Source of the DNA: Pachyseris speciosa
Taxonomy: Eukaryota > Cnidaria > Anthozoa > Scleractinia > Pachyseridae
Assembly (NCBI GenBank): GCA_016490735.1
Contig: JAEMWC010000080.1
Coordinates: forward strand, 1,257,501 to 1,321,500
Direction: 5' to 3'
Length of the DNA stretch: 64,000 nt
In this document: piece by piece, positions 31,713 to 43,299 of the stretch
Numbering within the stretch: position 1 is the stretch's first letter
How the letters are laid out: every line of letters begins with the position of its first letter
The notes under the pieces: model-generated
Told to the model about the DNA's origin: nothing
The model's database searches: none
Seen by the model: only the letters and a program-made list of their open reading frames with translations
Program-made: the position numbers and the translations under genes

Positions 31713-32032
31713 CAGGGTTCGCACGCACCTTGAAAGTCCTTGAAAGTCCTTGAATTTGAAAATCAAAATTCAAGGCCTTGAAAGTCCGTGAAAAGTACAT
31801 TGGGTCCTTGAAAAACCTTGAAATTTGCTGTTTGACTGTTTCCACTTAGTGAAAGAACTAGAAAAGACTTAGACTTGAACAAATCTCGCAGTTATCCTTT
31901 AAACCCGATCATCTAGTATCACATTTTAATGTTATTCTTTGCTGGATGGAGTGCTTGAAAAATTGGAATTGTGCCCTGGAATGTCCTTGAAAAGTCCTTG
32001 AATTTTTAGTCCAAAAACGAGTACGAACCCTG
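31713..32032. repeat. MITE with CAGGGTTCG ends and 6-bp target duplication
   Basis: CAGGGTTCGCACGC at the left and CGAGTACGAACCCTG at the right are inverted; GTGGTC flanks both sides (31707-31712, 32033-32038). The inside repeats CCTTGAAAGTCCTTGAA. Confidence 0.8.
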
Positions 32033-32038
32033 GTGGTC

Positions 32039-33158
32039 GCAAATCAAAACAGTTTTTAAATTGTTGAAATGTATGAAATGTTTTGCATTTATTGGTAGCT
32101 GTTGGCAATGAAAGTTTACATCACACCTTGATGCCTTTTTCTCTGCGATGTCACTGGGTTTGAAAATATGTCATCGGTGCTTGAAAAACTTATTAACCTG
32201 AACTTGACCTGAATTGCAACTGCTTTGAAACACTTGGTTTCTGTTTCCTACCCTGCAAGTGACACATTTCATTTTATCTCAAAATTGTCTAAAATATTTA
32301 TATTAAAGGGGTTTGCCAAACAAGCTGTTTCGAAATGTGTGGTCATTATTATCTTAGGTGTGTCAGTGAATGTAAACAGTGTGTGCATTCGTTTGAGAGT
32401 ATTACAGATAACCCTGCAGATAATTGTTTCCCATAGCTACAGCCATGTTTACCTTCTCTCTCCTTCACTTGTGACGAATGTCTAGAATGTTTACTTGCTG
32501 TACCTTTTCCTTGAGCTCTGAACCGAGAATACTTCATTCCCATCCCCATAGTCCCTTCGCTGTTTTGAACTCATGAGGCATGATTTAATGATTGCTAGCA
32601 GAGCTGCCAGTTTGTGAAGCAGAGGCAACAACCCCACGATAATTTAACATTTGGGGCTTATTCTCTTCCAGAGGAAGTGCAAGTAATTAAAGGGGTTCTG
32701 CTCTGATTATAAAATAAAAAGATGCCAACTACCCAAAGTTGGAATATTATCATATGTATGAATAATTGGAAGTGGAAATGTAACCAATCAGTGTAGATTA
32801 CTAACAGGGTTCCATGAGTTGACAAGTAAAAACACACTTTGGTTCAAGTAATAACTGTTTAATAGTGAACTCCACAGCATTCTGGCCCACTGTAAAAAAA
32901 AAAAAAAAAAAAAAATAAGCCCTGTTGGCCAGAGTTACCACTTGGATAGATGATCACCTACAGTGTCTTGTCTGGTTGACTTTTTCAGACAAGGTATAAC
33001 AGATTACTCCTTACCAAATTTGTCACTGGGCATAGCATTTAATTTGAACAGCATTTCAACTGTATCTCCTTTTGGTAACAACTAAACTGTCAGCCATGTG
33101 AATGCTCTTAAGCGTCTTGTTATTATTATTATTAACAACCATAACGTTCTTTATACAG
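32039..33158. other. Intron; poly(A) tract
   Basis: An A run of 22 lies near 32894-32915. No exon recognised. Confidence 0.4.
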
Positions 33159-33352
33159 GAAGGCACCATCACCAATAAGTGTTTAGAACAGGCCAGCCAT
33201 GAAGCGTTTATGAATAATTTGGCAACAATGTGTCATCAACAACGTGCTGAGATTGACGAGCTGAGATGTCTTGTTACTGCACTTAACACCACAGTTCAAC
33301 ATATAGAGCGTAGAGTAGAGGAGACATGCATGAGGCATGACCCAAACCTTAG
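33159..33352 (+). CDS. RING gene, exon 3: coiled coil
   Basis: Acceptor TTCTTTATACAG, donor GTACCT. 64 codons plus two bases, starting phase 0 in agreement with exon 2. It reads EGTITNKCLEQ, then LATMCHQQRAEIDELRCLV and TVQHIERRVEETC, a heptad-type coiled coil as TRAF proteins use to trimerise. There are no TRAF zinc fingers between RING and coiled coil in the exons I find. The two-base overhang requires a next exon starting with one base, which the Death-domain exon does not offer. Confidence 0.65.
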
Positions 33353-33756
33353 GTACCTCCACATGTTTATATCCTCTATGTTTGTGGTGGACTATATTGT
33401 TGAATGGTTGTATCAGTCACAAAATTAGCCTTTTTAAGCTTTTACATAGATAAACATGCAACAAGAATGTTCCAAAATTAGTACAGAAGTTTTGACTCAC
33501 TTAGAAAATTCTACTGAAAGAAGACATTTTCTTGCTTATATGTTCTCTGAGTCAAACTTCAAGGCTAATTTTATAATTCAAAAGCACAGCTCATCACACA
33601 CAGCGAATGGCATCTCTGTGGTACATCTAAAGAACAATTTTTTTGCTGGATGCTAAGAAGGGGTGTACTTAATCAATCTCAGAAAAAATTAATTTACTGC
33701 TCAGTGTAGTAGATCCATGAATTGTCATTGATTACCACTGTTGGTAGCCATACATT

Positions 33757-34235
33757 CACAGAGATGCCAACCTCTGGAGATCTAAAACCTGGAGATTTTC
33801 TTTTCATCAGGACCCCAACCCCCCCCCCCCCCAACTCCCACCCCCTGCCCCCAGGCTCAACCCACTCACTTCCCATCATTAGCTCACTCCTTCCTCCCCA
33901 CAAAAAAACCCACCCACCCACCTCCTCAAAAATGACTTCTTTCCAAATGGAATCTACCAATTCTTTTCAGAATTGAGTTAGGCCCTCCTTTTTGTTAGGT
34001 TTCTGTCAACATACGTGTGTTTGAAAGTCAAAGATGCAGAAATGTATTAAGAAATGGCGCAGAGATTGGAAAACCAATTTTTGTTTTGATCAATTATTTG
34101 GGATGCCATTTGAATTTACAGTGGAGCAAAAGGTTCAAAGTTGTTTTTATCTGGGAGATTTTATTACCTGTATGGGAGACCAGAAGATTTTTCCGTATCA
34201 GGGTGACTCCTGGATAATCCGGGAGAGTTGCCATT
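33757..34235. repeat. MITE-like repeat with TGCCAACTCTC-type ends
   Basis: ATGCCAACCTCTGGAGAT near the left end and ATCCGGGAGAGTTGCCAT at the right are imperfect inverted copies. Contains a C run (33816-33830) and C-rich sequence. Confidence 0.55.
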
Positions 34236-34733
34236 AAGTGCCTTAATGTCTCACTTCATCTGCACTTTAAAGGCCAGTAATACCAAGCAAGAATTTTACC
34301 AGGTTTTCAGTGCCTTGATGTCCAGGGTGACAATTTTTACTCATTGCAGACCTATCCTGGTTATGATACAAGGAAAAGTATTGTTTTCGTTGATGAAAGG
34401 AAGCAAGGTTGTTGCTTTGAAGTTCGTGCCAACCAAGAGCATCAAAATAAATGCGATGAACACACTCCAAAGTTATACATTTTTCAAATGCTTCATCAAG
34501 AATTCTCACCTTGAGGTTTTGCTTGAATATAGGATGTTTGAATCCTCTCAAACTCATAGATCTTATAACTCTTTATAAATGAACAAATCAGACAGGAAGC
34601 ATCAATGTTGGCAGATTTCTTTTGCTTTGAAATAGTCTTTGAAACCTAGCAACAAGGCCGATTCTTTGGGTTTGATAAAATGTAAAACCCTATTGTTTGG
34701 AAAGTGTCAACTCTGTTTCTTAACCCATTGGCG

Positions 34734-35057
34734 CCCGTGCCGGCCAAAACTGGCCACACAAGACTCCCATGCTTCAAAATATTGCAACCTTTTCAATCGC
34801 ATGATTATTGCCTTAACTGTCAGTTGTGAGCACGAAATGGAATGTCCTTTCAATTTGCATATCCAATAAACGTAAGAAATGTAGCGATTTTTACCAAATA
34901 TGGCCTTTTGAGTTTGGACAAGAATGAAACTAACTGTTTTTAACGTCAAAGAGAAGCGATGGTAGTTTCAAATAAAGAGTCACGAATGCTATGGATCATT
35001 AATTTTTATAGGTGGAAAATCACTCTGAAAACATTAAAACAGCTGGGCGCCAATGGG
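34734..35057. repeat. TTAA-flanked MITE (CCCATTGGCGCC ends)
   Basis: CCCATTGGCGCCC and GGGCGCCAATGGG are perfect inverted ends, each bordered by TTAA (34730-34733, 35058-35061). 324 bp, no coding. Confidence 0.85.
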
Positions 35058-35370
35058 TTAATTTTAACATTTGTGATACAAAAACCACATGCACACTTAA
35101 TGACCAACTTTAAGACAAAGGGAAATTTTTGAATGATCTGTGAAAACAAACTGGTGTGCTGTGTTTCAAATTGTCGTGAAATGAGCAAATGGTTTAGTGT
35201 CCTTCTTTCTGTTCAATATATTCAACAAATTATACCAGAAATGAGTTTTTCTTTGTACTGTATATCGGTACTTTTAGGCTTGCATTCCCATGAAACTGAT
35301 TGCATCTCAAGTTACAAGGATCTAGGCAAATGCTAATCAATGGTCTCTGAAAAGCGGAGAATTCAGGGCA

Positions 35371-35808
35371 CCCAACAACAAGTTTTGGTAGATATCTGTT
35401 TGGTGGAGCTAGGGTGATTTGCCTTGGGTTTTTGGCGTCAATTAAAGAGTGCATTTGGATTTTCGTAACTAAAACGTGGCCTAAAAGATTTGCAATTGCA
35501 AAATCATAGCCCCTGAGGTTTTCAGAAAGGTTGTAATTGCTGTTTTTGGCAGTCAAAAATGTCAGGTACCATTTTCGGAAAGAGAACAGTTCCCTAGAAA
35601 GTTGCTAAAAGTTCATTTCAGCTTGCATTTTCTCAAAGGAAGATTTTGCTCTCTAAAGTTTTCGGCAATTAAAATTTCAGCTAGGGAATCTGAGCAGATG
35701 AAGTTCTTCTAGCTTTTGAAAACATCACTTTAAAAGGACTCAAAAAACCATAAGTTACTTGAAAATGCCTTTCTACAGCTTTTGGATGATTTGGCTCATT
35801 GGGGGCCT
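35371..35808 (+). repeat. Dispersed 440-bp repeat, copy 1
   Basis: Matches 56270-56692 in the same orientation across its length (AAGTTTTGGTAGATATCTG; AACTAAAACGTGGCCTAAAA; CAGCTTGCATTTTCTCAAAG). No inverted ends seen. Confidence 0.85.
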
Positions 35809-35932
35809 CTGAGAATTGCTTGTTGACAAACCAGCAACTACAGAACTGTACTTGCTACCTCTTACAAAAGGAAACAAAGCCAGCATATATATTTTAATAC
35901 ATGTATTGTTATTGTCATTATTTATACCCATT

Positions 35933-36116
35933 ACACCTTATTCCAAAATAGCAGCCAATTTATTATTCTTTTGTTTGCATGTTAATTAGCCCTTTTTGCC
36001 TCGTCAACATGCACAAAATACAAAAGAATTTTGAAGTGAAAATGAGGCAAAGAGGGCTAATTAACATGCAAACAAATGAATATTAATAAATTTGCTGCCA
36101 TTATGGAATGAGGTGT
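35933..36116. repeat. Foldback MITE
   Basis: ACACCTTATTCCAAAATAGC at the left and its near complement ending AGGTGT at the right, continued by TTTGTTTGCATGTTAATTAG on both arms. Arms about 80 bp. Confidence 0.8.
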
Positions 36117-36285
36117 ATGGAGAGATCCTTTTGGAAACTTGCTGTTAATGTTTCATCAGGATTTCCAAACATATTCACACACAAACCTTTCTTGCTTTTG
36201 AAAACTCTGATCAAACACTTGCAGTCATAATTTTTTGAATTACCGCTATAGCTAACCAGTGAATGATAGTTGTACCTTTTGTTTT

Positions 36286-38641
36286 TCAGGTGTAACCACA
36301 GTGATGAAACAAAACAAAACAGAGGCATTAAGGTTAGGTTCAAACAAGAACAGAGCTGATAAGCCCTTTGGTATTCAATGGCCAAGGGATTATGTAAAGG
36401 CACTTGGCATATGTTTTACAACAGACCAGAATATTTCTTATAGCAAAAACTTTGAATCGAGATTGCTTTCCTTGGAAAAATGCCTTAAGGTGATTCCTCT
36501 CAATTGCATGGCGCATCATTACTGCGCATAATTTATGGCGTCATTCAGCGCGCGCTCGCGCGCGTACACTAGAAACATTGCGAATTTGCCTTGACATTGA
36601 GCTTTTTCAGCTGAAAATTTGTCGTTGTGTTGTAAAGAAACGAGCATGGTGACCCCCCTTTTTTATTGGTGTAATGTACTCGTAATAGGCACACGAAAAA
36701 CATATTTTAAGGAGAAAAAAAGTTTAATAGTAGAAGTTGGATTATTTATATGTAAATGGGGTGAAACTCTGCGTTTGGAGCCAGGAAGGAGTTTGAGATG
36801 ATGACGTAGTGGTCCAATTTCCTCACATCAAGATCGATCAATCAAGATCGGGCAATTTGAAATCACAATACTAAACGAATATAGCCCAGAAAAACAATTA
36901 GGCTCTATTTTTCACTACTATTCATAGTTTTTGCTACAAAATAACAGCTTTCTTCAGTTGTTTATGCTTCGAACATTTCTCGCGCAACTCCGTAAAAACA
37001 CTTAGAGCAACGAGTATGCAGGGTGAAAAGCACGGTGACCCCATCTTTTTATTGCATTTTTTTCAATGTCCAATGCATAACTATCAATTGTGCCAATTAA
37101 GTCTGAAAAAAATCTTAATAGTACATCCTTTTCAGGGGAATTACCTTAACGTGTGGTCCTCCAGAGACTTGACTCTGTATGGCAAAATCAACATCGTAAA
37201 ATCCCTAGCACTATCTTTGTTTCAACCATTCTTCCCATTCCCGAAGACTTTATAAAAGGTGTCTTTAAGCAAATTGTGGATTTTGTTTGGAGCCACAAGA
37301 AACCAAAGATTAAAAAGACAACAATGATTGGTGAAAAAAAAGAGGGGGGATTGGGTATGCCTGACTTTGATATAATTGACAAATCGCTTAAAGCAGCTTG
37401 GGTTAAAAGACTATCTTCTCCTGATTGTGCTATGTGGAAATCACTGCCACTTGAGTATCTAAGAGACATTGGAGGAAAACTTATTTTTGATTGTAATTTC
37501 TCACTAAAAACTCTTCCGCATTTATCTGGTTTACCGGTATTTTACAAAGACTTGCTCGATGCATGGCAGAGGATTGTGGCTCACACTCCCTTAAGCAGGA
37601 ATGATGTGGAAAATGAGGTTATTTGGAACAAACCAATTTGTTACAATTGCAGGAAAGTCAGTATTCTATCGGCCATGGTATGAAGCCAGAGTTAAATTCA
37701 TAAAAGATCTGATGACTGAGGATGGAAATTTAATGACTCTTCATGTATTCCAACAAACCTTCGGCATTAAAACACACTTCTTGCAATATTTAGGGCTTTT
37801 AAATGCTATCCCTATGAGCTGGAAAAAAACACTAAAGAGTAGCTACGAGGAAACAGAAATTCATGACTGCAAAATAGGATTACTGATACACAGAATATTT
37901 CAGGCAGGACGCTAAGACATGTACTAAAAAGAAAGATTTTTCAGAAGCCCGGCCACCTCAGTGGGCAAGCTTGAAAAGGCAGGTTTTTCTGCTGAGGAAA
38001 TTTCGCATATTTATGAACTTCCTTTTAAGCTAACTTGTGACGTCAGAATGTCAGTTTTTCAATTTAAAATCAACCACAACATTCTGTACACAAAAAATAG
38101 GCTCTTTAGAGATAAGATAACAGACAATCTTATGACAAATGTTTTCTTTGCAAATATGGTAGTCAAACACGGACACATCTCTTTGTTGAATGTGATTTTA
38201 GCAAAGTGTTTTGGATTGAATTTATAACATGTATGCAGATCAACCTCCAACAACGTGATATTCTTTTTGCTCTTCATCCCGAAAAACAGTCTTTTTTAGG
38301 CATTAACTATTGTTTGCTTGCGGCCAGACAGTACATTTACATTGCTGCAAAAAATGAGGACCCTTTCTGTTTCACTGACTATCTTAAAATTTTGAAAAAC
38401 AAGCTCGGGATTGACAAACAGAAGATTCAACGCCTTGTTACTCTTTAGAGCACATTTTTTTGTTTTTATTTGATTCTTGCGTGTGTATCATTTGCTGTAA
38501 TTCGTACATCATGTGTAATTTTCCTCTTTACCTGTTATATTTTTTTTGTAAGTTGTTACATTGCGATTTTCGCATTTGTCTATTGTATGTTAGTTTTGCA
38601 GTGACTAAATAAAGGTTACATTATTATTAAAAAAAAAAAAT
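36286..38641 (+). mobile_element. 5'-truncated LINE (3' part of ORF2), decayed
   Basis: Begins inside the reverse transcriptase, after the FADD box (KTEALRLGS, VKALGICFT), and continues through the C-terminal region (LTLYGKINIVKSLA, FVWSHKKPKIKK, GGLGMPDFD) to a terminal A run at about 38630-38641. It aligns by eye with the C-terminal half of the intact LINE at 15600-19379 but is clearly a different, older lineage. Frame changes occur near 37255, 37650 and 37915. A MITE interrupts it at 36489-37145. It lies in the presumed intron between the coiled-coil and Death-domain exons. Confidence 0.9.
36489..37145. repeat. TTAA-flanked MITE inside the LINE
   Basis: GGTGATTCC and GGAATTACC are inverted ends bordered by TTAA (36485-36488, 37146-37149). 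Removing 36489-37145 plus one TTAA joins the LINE in frame as ...KCLNVWSSRD..., so the insertion boundaries are exact. It contains GCGCGCGCTCGCGCGCG (about 36548) and a repeated GTGACCCC motif. Confidence 0.9.
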
Positions 38642-39828
38642 TCTTAGAATGCAAAGGCTGCATCTGTGATGGTTCATATCTCTGGAAAATCAATGATTAC
38701 TGGATGTATTGTCCAGCATTCTACACCAGGCAGTATATATGGCTACAAGCGGTGCCAGAGGATCAACTTGAATGGTGTGGATAGTGGGGTCGGTAAACAC
38801 ATCGCTATGGTTGGTTTTGGCCATCACAACTGCTTGATACATTTTAGATGATAGAAATATCAAAATATTTCTCATTTTATGGCCATTGGATTTAAACCCA
38901 TCAAGTGATACTGTGCAAAATTGATGATAGAGAGAGGAAAAAGCTAATCAATAAACACAGTTTGCAATGTAGCATGAAACTTTTCAGCCCTTTAATATTG
39001 TTTGTCTCCAATCTTTATAGTCAAAATACTCAGCACATGCCGCCTGTTATTTGAGAATAGTTTTGATTAACCAAACTGCACAATTTGTTTGGAACTGAGG
39101 AATCTCTTACCAACTGAGGCCAAATTATATCTCTACAAGCTCTTCTCCCTTATTTAACACATTGCCACTTAGTGTGGCATTTCTGTAGAGCCGCGGATAC
39201 CTGTAGACTAGAGAGAGTACAGGGGCAAAGCTACAATCATTGTATAATAGGAGACTACAAGACATATGTATCCTAATGTATAAGGTTGAATACAATTTGT
39301 CTCCGCGGAATATTTGTGATATGTTTCTGACTAACAGCCAAACTTACAATTTACAGCAGAAAGATTTCTATATGCATGGTAAGCACTCAATCCAATTACA
39401 ATATTAAGGTCTAAGACGCTGGAGCAACATAGCAAAGACAGATCGGCCACCAGTCTTTTGCAGTTCAAGACTCAGATATGCAGTCTTGATTTAAGTAATA
39501 TTTTAGATGGATGTGATGGTTGCTACCTTTGCAATTCGTGATTTTAGAATTTTAGATTTTAGACTATGATTGGAGTTTTAGTTGTAATATGTTACTGTCG
39601 TAGCTATCATTTGTTGTTTTCTGATTTTATTTCTTAGTAGAGTTGTAGTTTAGATTCTATGTTGATTGTATTTTAGAATAGTAAGGTGTCCCCTATTAGC
39701 AGTGGGGAATCCCCTCTGCTAGATTTCTGCCGACCCATTAATAAAGTCATCATCATCATCATAAGAAACGGGGGGAGCGAGTTAGAGTGGTGCATGGGAG
39801 GTGCCACTTCACATTTGGCTGAAAAATT
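38642..39828. other. No gene recognised
   Basis: Non-coding; a short CAT repeat near 39748-39761. Confidence 0.3.
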
Positions 39829-40139
39829 ATATGAGAATGATCATCAGAGCAACACTACTTACTAAGCAGTAGTGAAAATAAAACCTGCAAAAAATCCAGG
39901 CTTGTACGGGGTTTGAACCCACAACCTGCAAATATGCTACTGCAGTGCTCTACTAACTGAGCTAACAAGCCAACTGGGAGCTGGTCAATTTGTTGGTTCA
40001 TAATTTACCCATGAGGAATGAATATGTGAAAATCTTATATTTGAACTGCAGATTGTGTTCATAACTGCGATGATCATTCACATATTCATTCTTTAATCCA
40101 CAGTTCAAATATGTGATTTTCATATATTCATTCTCACAA
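39829..40139 (-). mobile_element. tRNA-headed foldback element, copy 3
   Basis: ATGAGAATGATCATC at the left; TTCATAACTGCGATGATCAT and CATATATTCATTCTCA at the right, with the tRNA-like part between. Most diverged of the three copies. Confidence 0.7.
39899..39971 (-). tRNA. tRNA-like head, degenerate
   Basis: Minus strand GGCTTGTTAGCTCAGTTAGT ... GGGTTCAAACCCC ... ACAAGCC. The anticodon arm (CTGCA...TGCAG with a ten-base loop) does not fold normally. Confidence 0.5.
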
Positions 40140-40307
40140 GTTCACATTTGGGTACTTGCAAAACAACTGGGGAAATGTTTATGTATCTTGAATCTCTTGG
40201 AGTGAAATATTCGACTTTGGAGTATCAAATTCACTAGGTGAAGGTCTACATGCTGTCATTTGTTGTGCAGTGCATCCCTGTGGCTTTCTCTAACAAATCC
40301 TGGTTAA

Positions 40308-40704
40308 GTTGCTGCTGAGTAAAGGAGGCTTGCATCAAATTTTTGTGCCTTTGGGGTGTATCTGTTTTAATCAAAAGTTTTGATTTCCTTGATACTGCAG
40401 ATGTTTGACACATGACCAAAGCTTATTTTCTCATTGGTTTTCAAGTAAGAGCTGTTACCATAGTGACAGTAATGCCTGGCTGCTTATTTAGAAAAGGGTC
40501 AATTATCTCAACAAAAAAAAAACTAAAGCAGACTTAGTTTGTACTTTGTGTAAATTTCAAATGAAGATTACAGAAGAACTGTCAAAACATGTCTTAAAAT
40601 TAAAAAAATGTTGTGTCTTTTCTTAAAATTATAACATGTCTGCTGTTATCCAGACACCCCAAAGCCAAAACATTGATGCAAGCCTTTATTTTGCTGCTAG
40701 TGCT
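40308..40704. repeat. Foldback repeat
   Basis: GGCTTGCATCAA...TTTGGGGTGT near the left and ACACCCCAAAG...TTGATGCAAGCC at the right are inverted, with GCTGCT/AGCAGC outside. Intronic. Confidence 0.65.
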
Positions 40705-41421
40705 TGCTCCTCCGTGAACCCTCAGAAAATTTGCTGATGAAACAATTTCATATTAGAAATCATTAATAATCCATTATGTCCATTAAACCTCTGGCAAATG
40801 AAAAATCTGACAAACTTAACTTCTACTGTCCTCCTAAGGACCACCCACTCAGATAATTACTCCTTGTAATTCTTCTTTTCCCGAGTAATTTGAAAAGACT
40901 TGTAGCATACAATTAGAATAGGAAATTGCACGACCTTGAGTACAATTCATTATTGATAGGTAGAAGTGATTCAGAAAGTTTGCATAATTTGGTGATCCTT
41001 AAGGTGGGTGAAATTTGAGAACTTTTAAAGTCACAACTACTTGTTACCGGTAATCACGAATTTATATATAGTTCTCTAAACAAAACCATGAATTGTATGA
41101 GGTCATGCAATTTATAATTTATAATATTTTTTATTAAATTATGCCAACAAATCAGTCATCTACGTAATCACAACCTCAGTTTATGTGCCTTTCTGTCCAA
41201 CTTCACCCTTCAAACTGTTCAAGTTTGCCACATTTGGCCATGCTGTCGCATTGTTGCCATGGAAACATAATAGGTACTTTCCAGAGTACAACTTGGGATT
41301 AATTGTACTGTTCTTGGCCAATCAGAATTGAGTTATTTTCTTGAATGTACTATAATATAGGGAATATCTTACTGGAGAATGCTTTTGACTGAATCTTCCT
41401 TTGCATTTTTGTCTCTTACAG

Positions 41422-41808
41422 CTACGACGCCTTCCACGCTTGGTGAAGGACCTTCCCTTTAAACTGCAGAATGTGATGGCAAGATTGCTCAATCCCAAGA
41501 AAGTGTTTGGTAATGATTGGAGGATAGTAGCATCAGAACTTGGTTTAACAGATCTGATTCCTCAACTGGAACATATGACAGACCCCACCATTGCACTGCT
41601 CAGGGAGTGTGCTTCAACCACAACAGAGGAATTGTTAGACATCTTAGTGCGTGAGAACCGACCAGACGTAGTTGAAGAAATTTCGATACTTGTCACTTCA
41701 TGTACTACCCAACGACGACCAGAATATCCAACTGAAGAGAGCCTTTCTAATGACAAGTCTTACAACACCCTGTCACCGCCAGTACAAGAGTCTGGAAATA
41801 CTAGGTGA
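41422..41808 (+). CDS. Death-domain exon
   Basis: Acceptor TTTTGTCTCTTACAG. The frame starts LRRLPRLVKDLPFKLQNVM and contains a Death domain: FGNDWRIVASELGL, LIPQLEHMTDPTIALL, TTEELLDILVRENRPDVVEEI, the usual order of helices with the W of helix 2. Death domains join receptors, MyD88/IRAK-type adaptors and caspase scaffolds. After it comes a short Ser/Thr tail and GNTR. The donor-like GTGAGC at 41805 overlaps the in-frame TGA (41806-41808), and splicing to the nearest good acceptor (43621) would also give a stop at once, so this is probably the C-terminal coding exon. It starts phase 0, which does not fit the exon at 33159-33352 directly. Confidence 0.75.
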   Translation, partial: LRRLPRLVKDLPFKLQNVMARLLNPKKVFGNDWRIVASELGLTDLIPQLEHMTDPTIALLRECASTTTEELLDILVRENRPDVVEEISILVTSCTTQRRPEYPTEESLSNDKSYNTLSPPVQESGNTR

Positions 41809-42359
41809 GCAGTCCAAGCTCCCAAAAGCAGACACCCTTCATGCCAAGCATGGATATCTGCTCATGGAAGATGTTCACCTCTAGGGGTTGGAGGATATCA
41901 CTGCCTTCCCCCCCCCCCCCTTCCCCCAATCCCACCCCTCTGCTTTTGAGACATCGAGGCTTTCAAAGTTTGACATGGCAGAAACCTGGCGTCAGCGAAA
42001 TTTGCATTAATATGTAAAAGGGCAGTTTTGTTAAGCAGAATTACAGTAAAATATGTTCTGAAGAAGCCCACAAAGACCCTCTTTATATGCTGGCGGACCA
42101 CCCCAATAAGCAAGTTGCCCCACTTGAAGGATATCTTGTGTCATCCCTGTTTTTGTTGTCAAAAGTTCTTGACGTTTGGATTGGCTGGTTGCCTGGTCCT
42201 CTTGAAGAGGTTTCGGTGTTGAAAACCTTGCCAAAATTTCATCAAATTTGCCATCACTTGTTGGTTTATTGGGCTTTTTTTTTTCTATATTTAGTTGTCA
42301 GAGTGATGCTTGTTTAACCTTGCCACAACAGGAATCCGGAATGTCGGGTGAGTGTTTAT

Positions 42360-42887
42360 ACTAGTGAGGGTCCCCCAGGGGTTTTGGGGAACAAGGGAAC
42401 ACGGGAAATTTGGCAATGGGAACACGGGAACAAACCAAAAATATCGTAGGGAACAAGGGAACATCAAATAGGTTAGGGAACAGGGAACAAACACAAAAAA
42501 TTACAAGGCCCTACGTTTTTTACATAAACGTGGGGGTGATAGAAGATTTTCTGCTGTTTTCTGATTTCTTTGGCAAGTTTTAGTTGCCATCTTTCGTGTC
42601 TATTACGATTTGTTTTAATTTTTGTTACGAAATACTTTCACAAAGTCAAAAATATCACAGAAATAATGATCAAAATTTATCAGCAACACTGTAGACCTTC
42701 AATCAGTTATTTTGTTTTGTTCAGATTGGTTAATTAGGACGTATATGCAAAGAATAAGAGATAAAATTTAATCTTGAAAGGGTAACAAGGGAACAAGGTG
42801 TAATTTTGGACGGGAACAAGGGAACAGAGTTAAAATTTTGAAGGGAACACGGGAACACAGACCCCCCCTGGGGGACCCTCACTAGTG
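42360..42887. repeat. MITE with ACTAGTGAGGGTCCCCCAGG ends
   Basis: Left ACTAGTGAGGGTCCCCCAGG and right CCTGGGGGACCCTCACTAGT are perfect inverted repeats of 20 bases. The inside repeats GGGAACACGGGAACA variants many times. Confidence 0.9.
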
Positions 42888-43215
42888 AATTGAATGTATC
42901 GTGTTGTTTGTTACAGTCCGTTGTAGTTCCAGTAAAGTAGCAGGTTATAAACGCTTTTGATTCTCGCTTGGGGCTCAGTTGTTTCTTTACCACACATTCG
43001 AATCTTTTTCATTTCATTATCACCTTTCCACTTTGTCACCATGTACAATTTGTATGGCACTCTCAACATTGCTGATCTCATGATCTAGCAATACGTATTG
43101 ACGTAGGTCGCCTGTCACCAATGAGCCCAGCTCCCCATCACTTTCCCAGCAACTCATTGGTTAGAACATCCGACTTTTTGCAGAAGTTCCTTTGAGGACT
43201 TGGATTTTAGGGAAG

Positions 43216-43287
43216 CACGGATGGCACAGCGGTGAGAGCACTCGCTTCCCACCAATGTGGCCCTCGTTCATTTCCCGGATTTTGGCC
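43216..43287 (+). repeat. tRNA-derived SINE head
   Basis: GGCACAGCGGTGAGAGCACT (A box region) and GTTCATTTCCCGG (B box) with tRNA-like spacing. The A-box region GTGAGAGCACTCGC recurs at 54958-55024 on the other strand. Confidence 0.55.
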
Positions 43288-43299
43288 ATATATGGGTTT

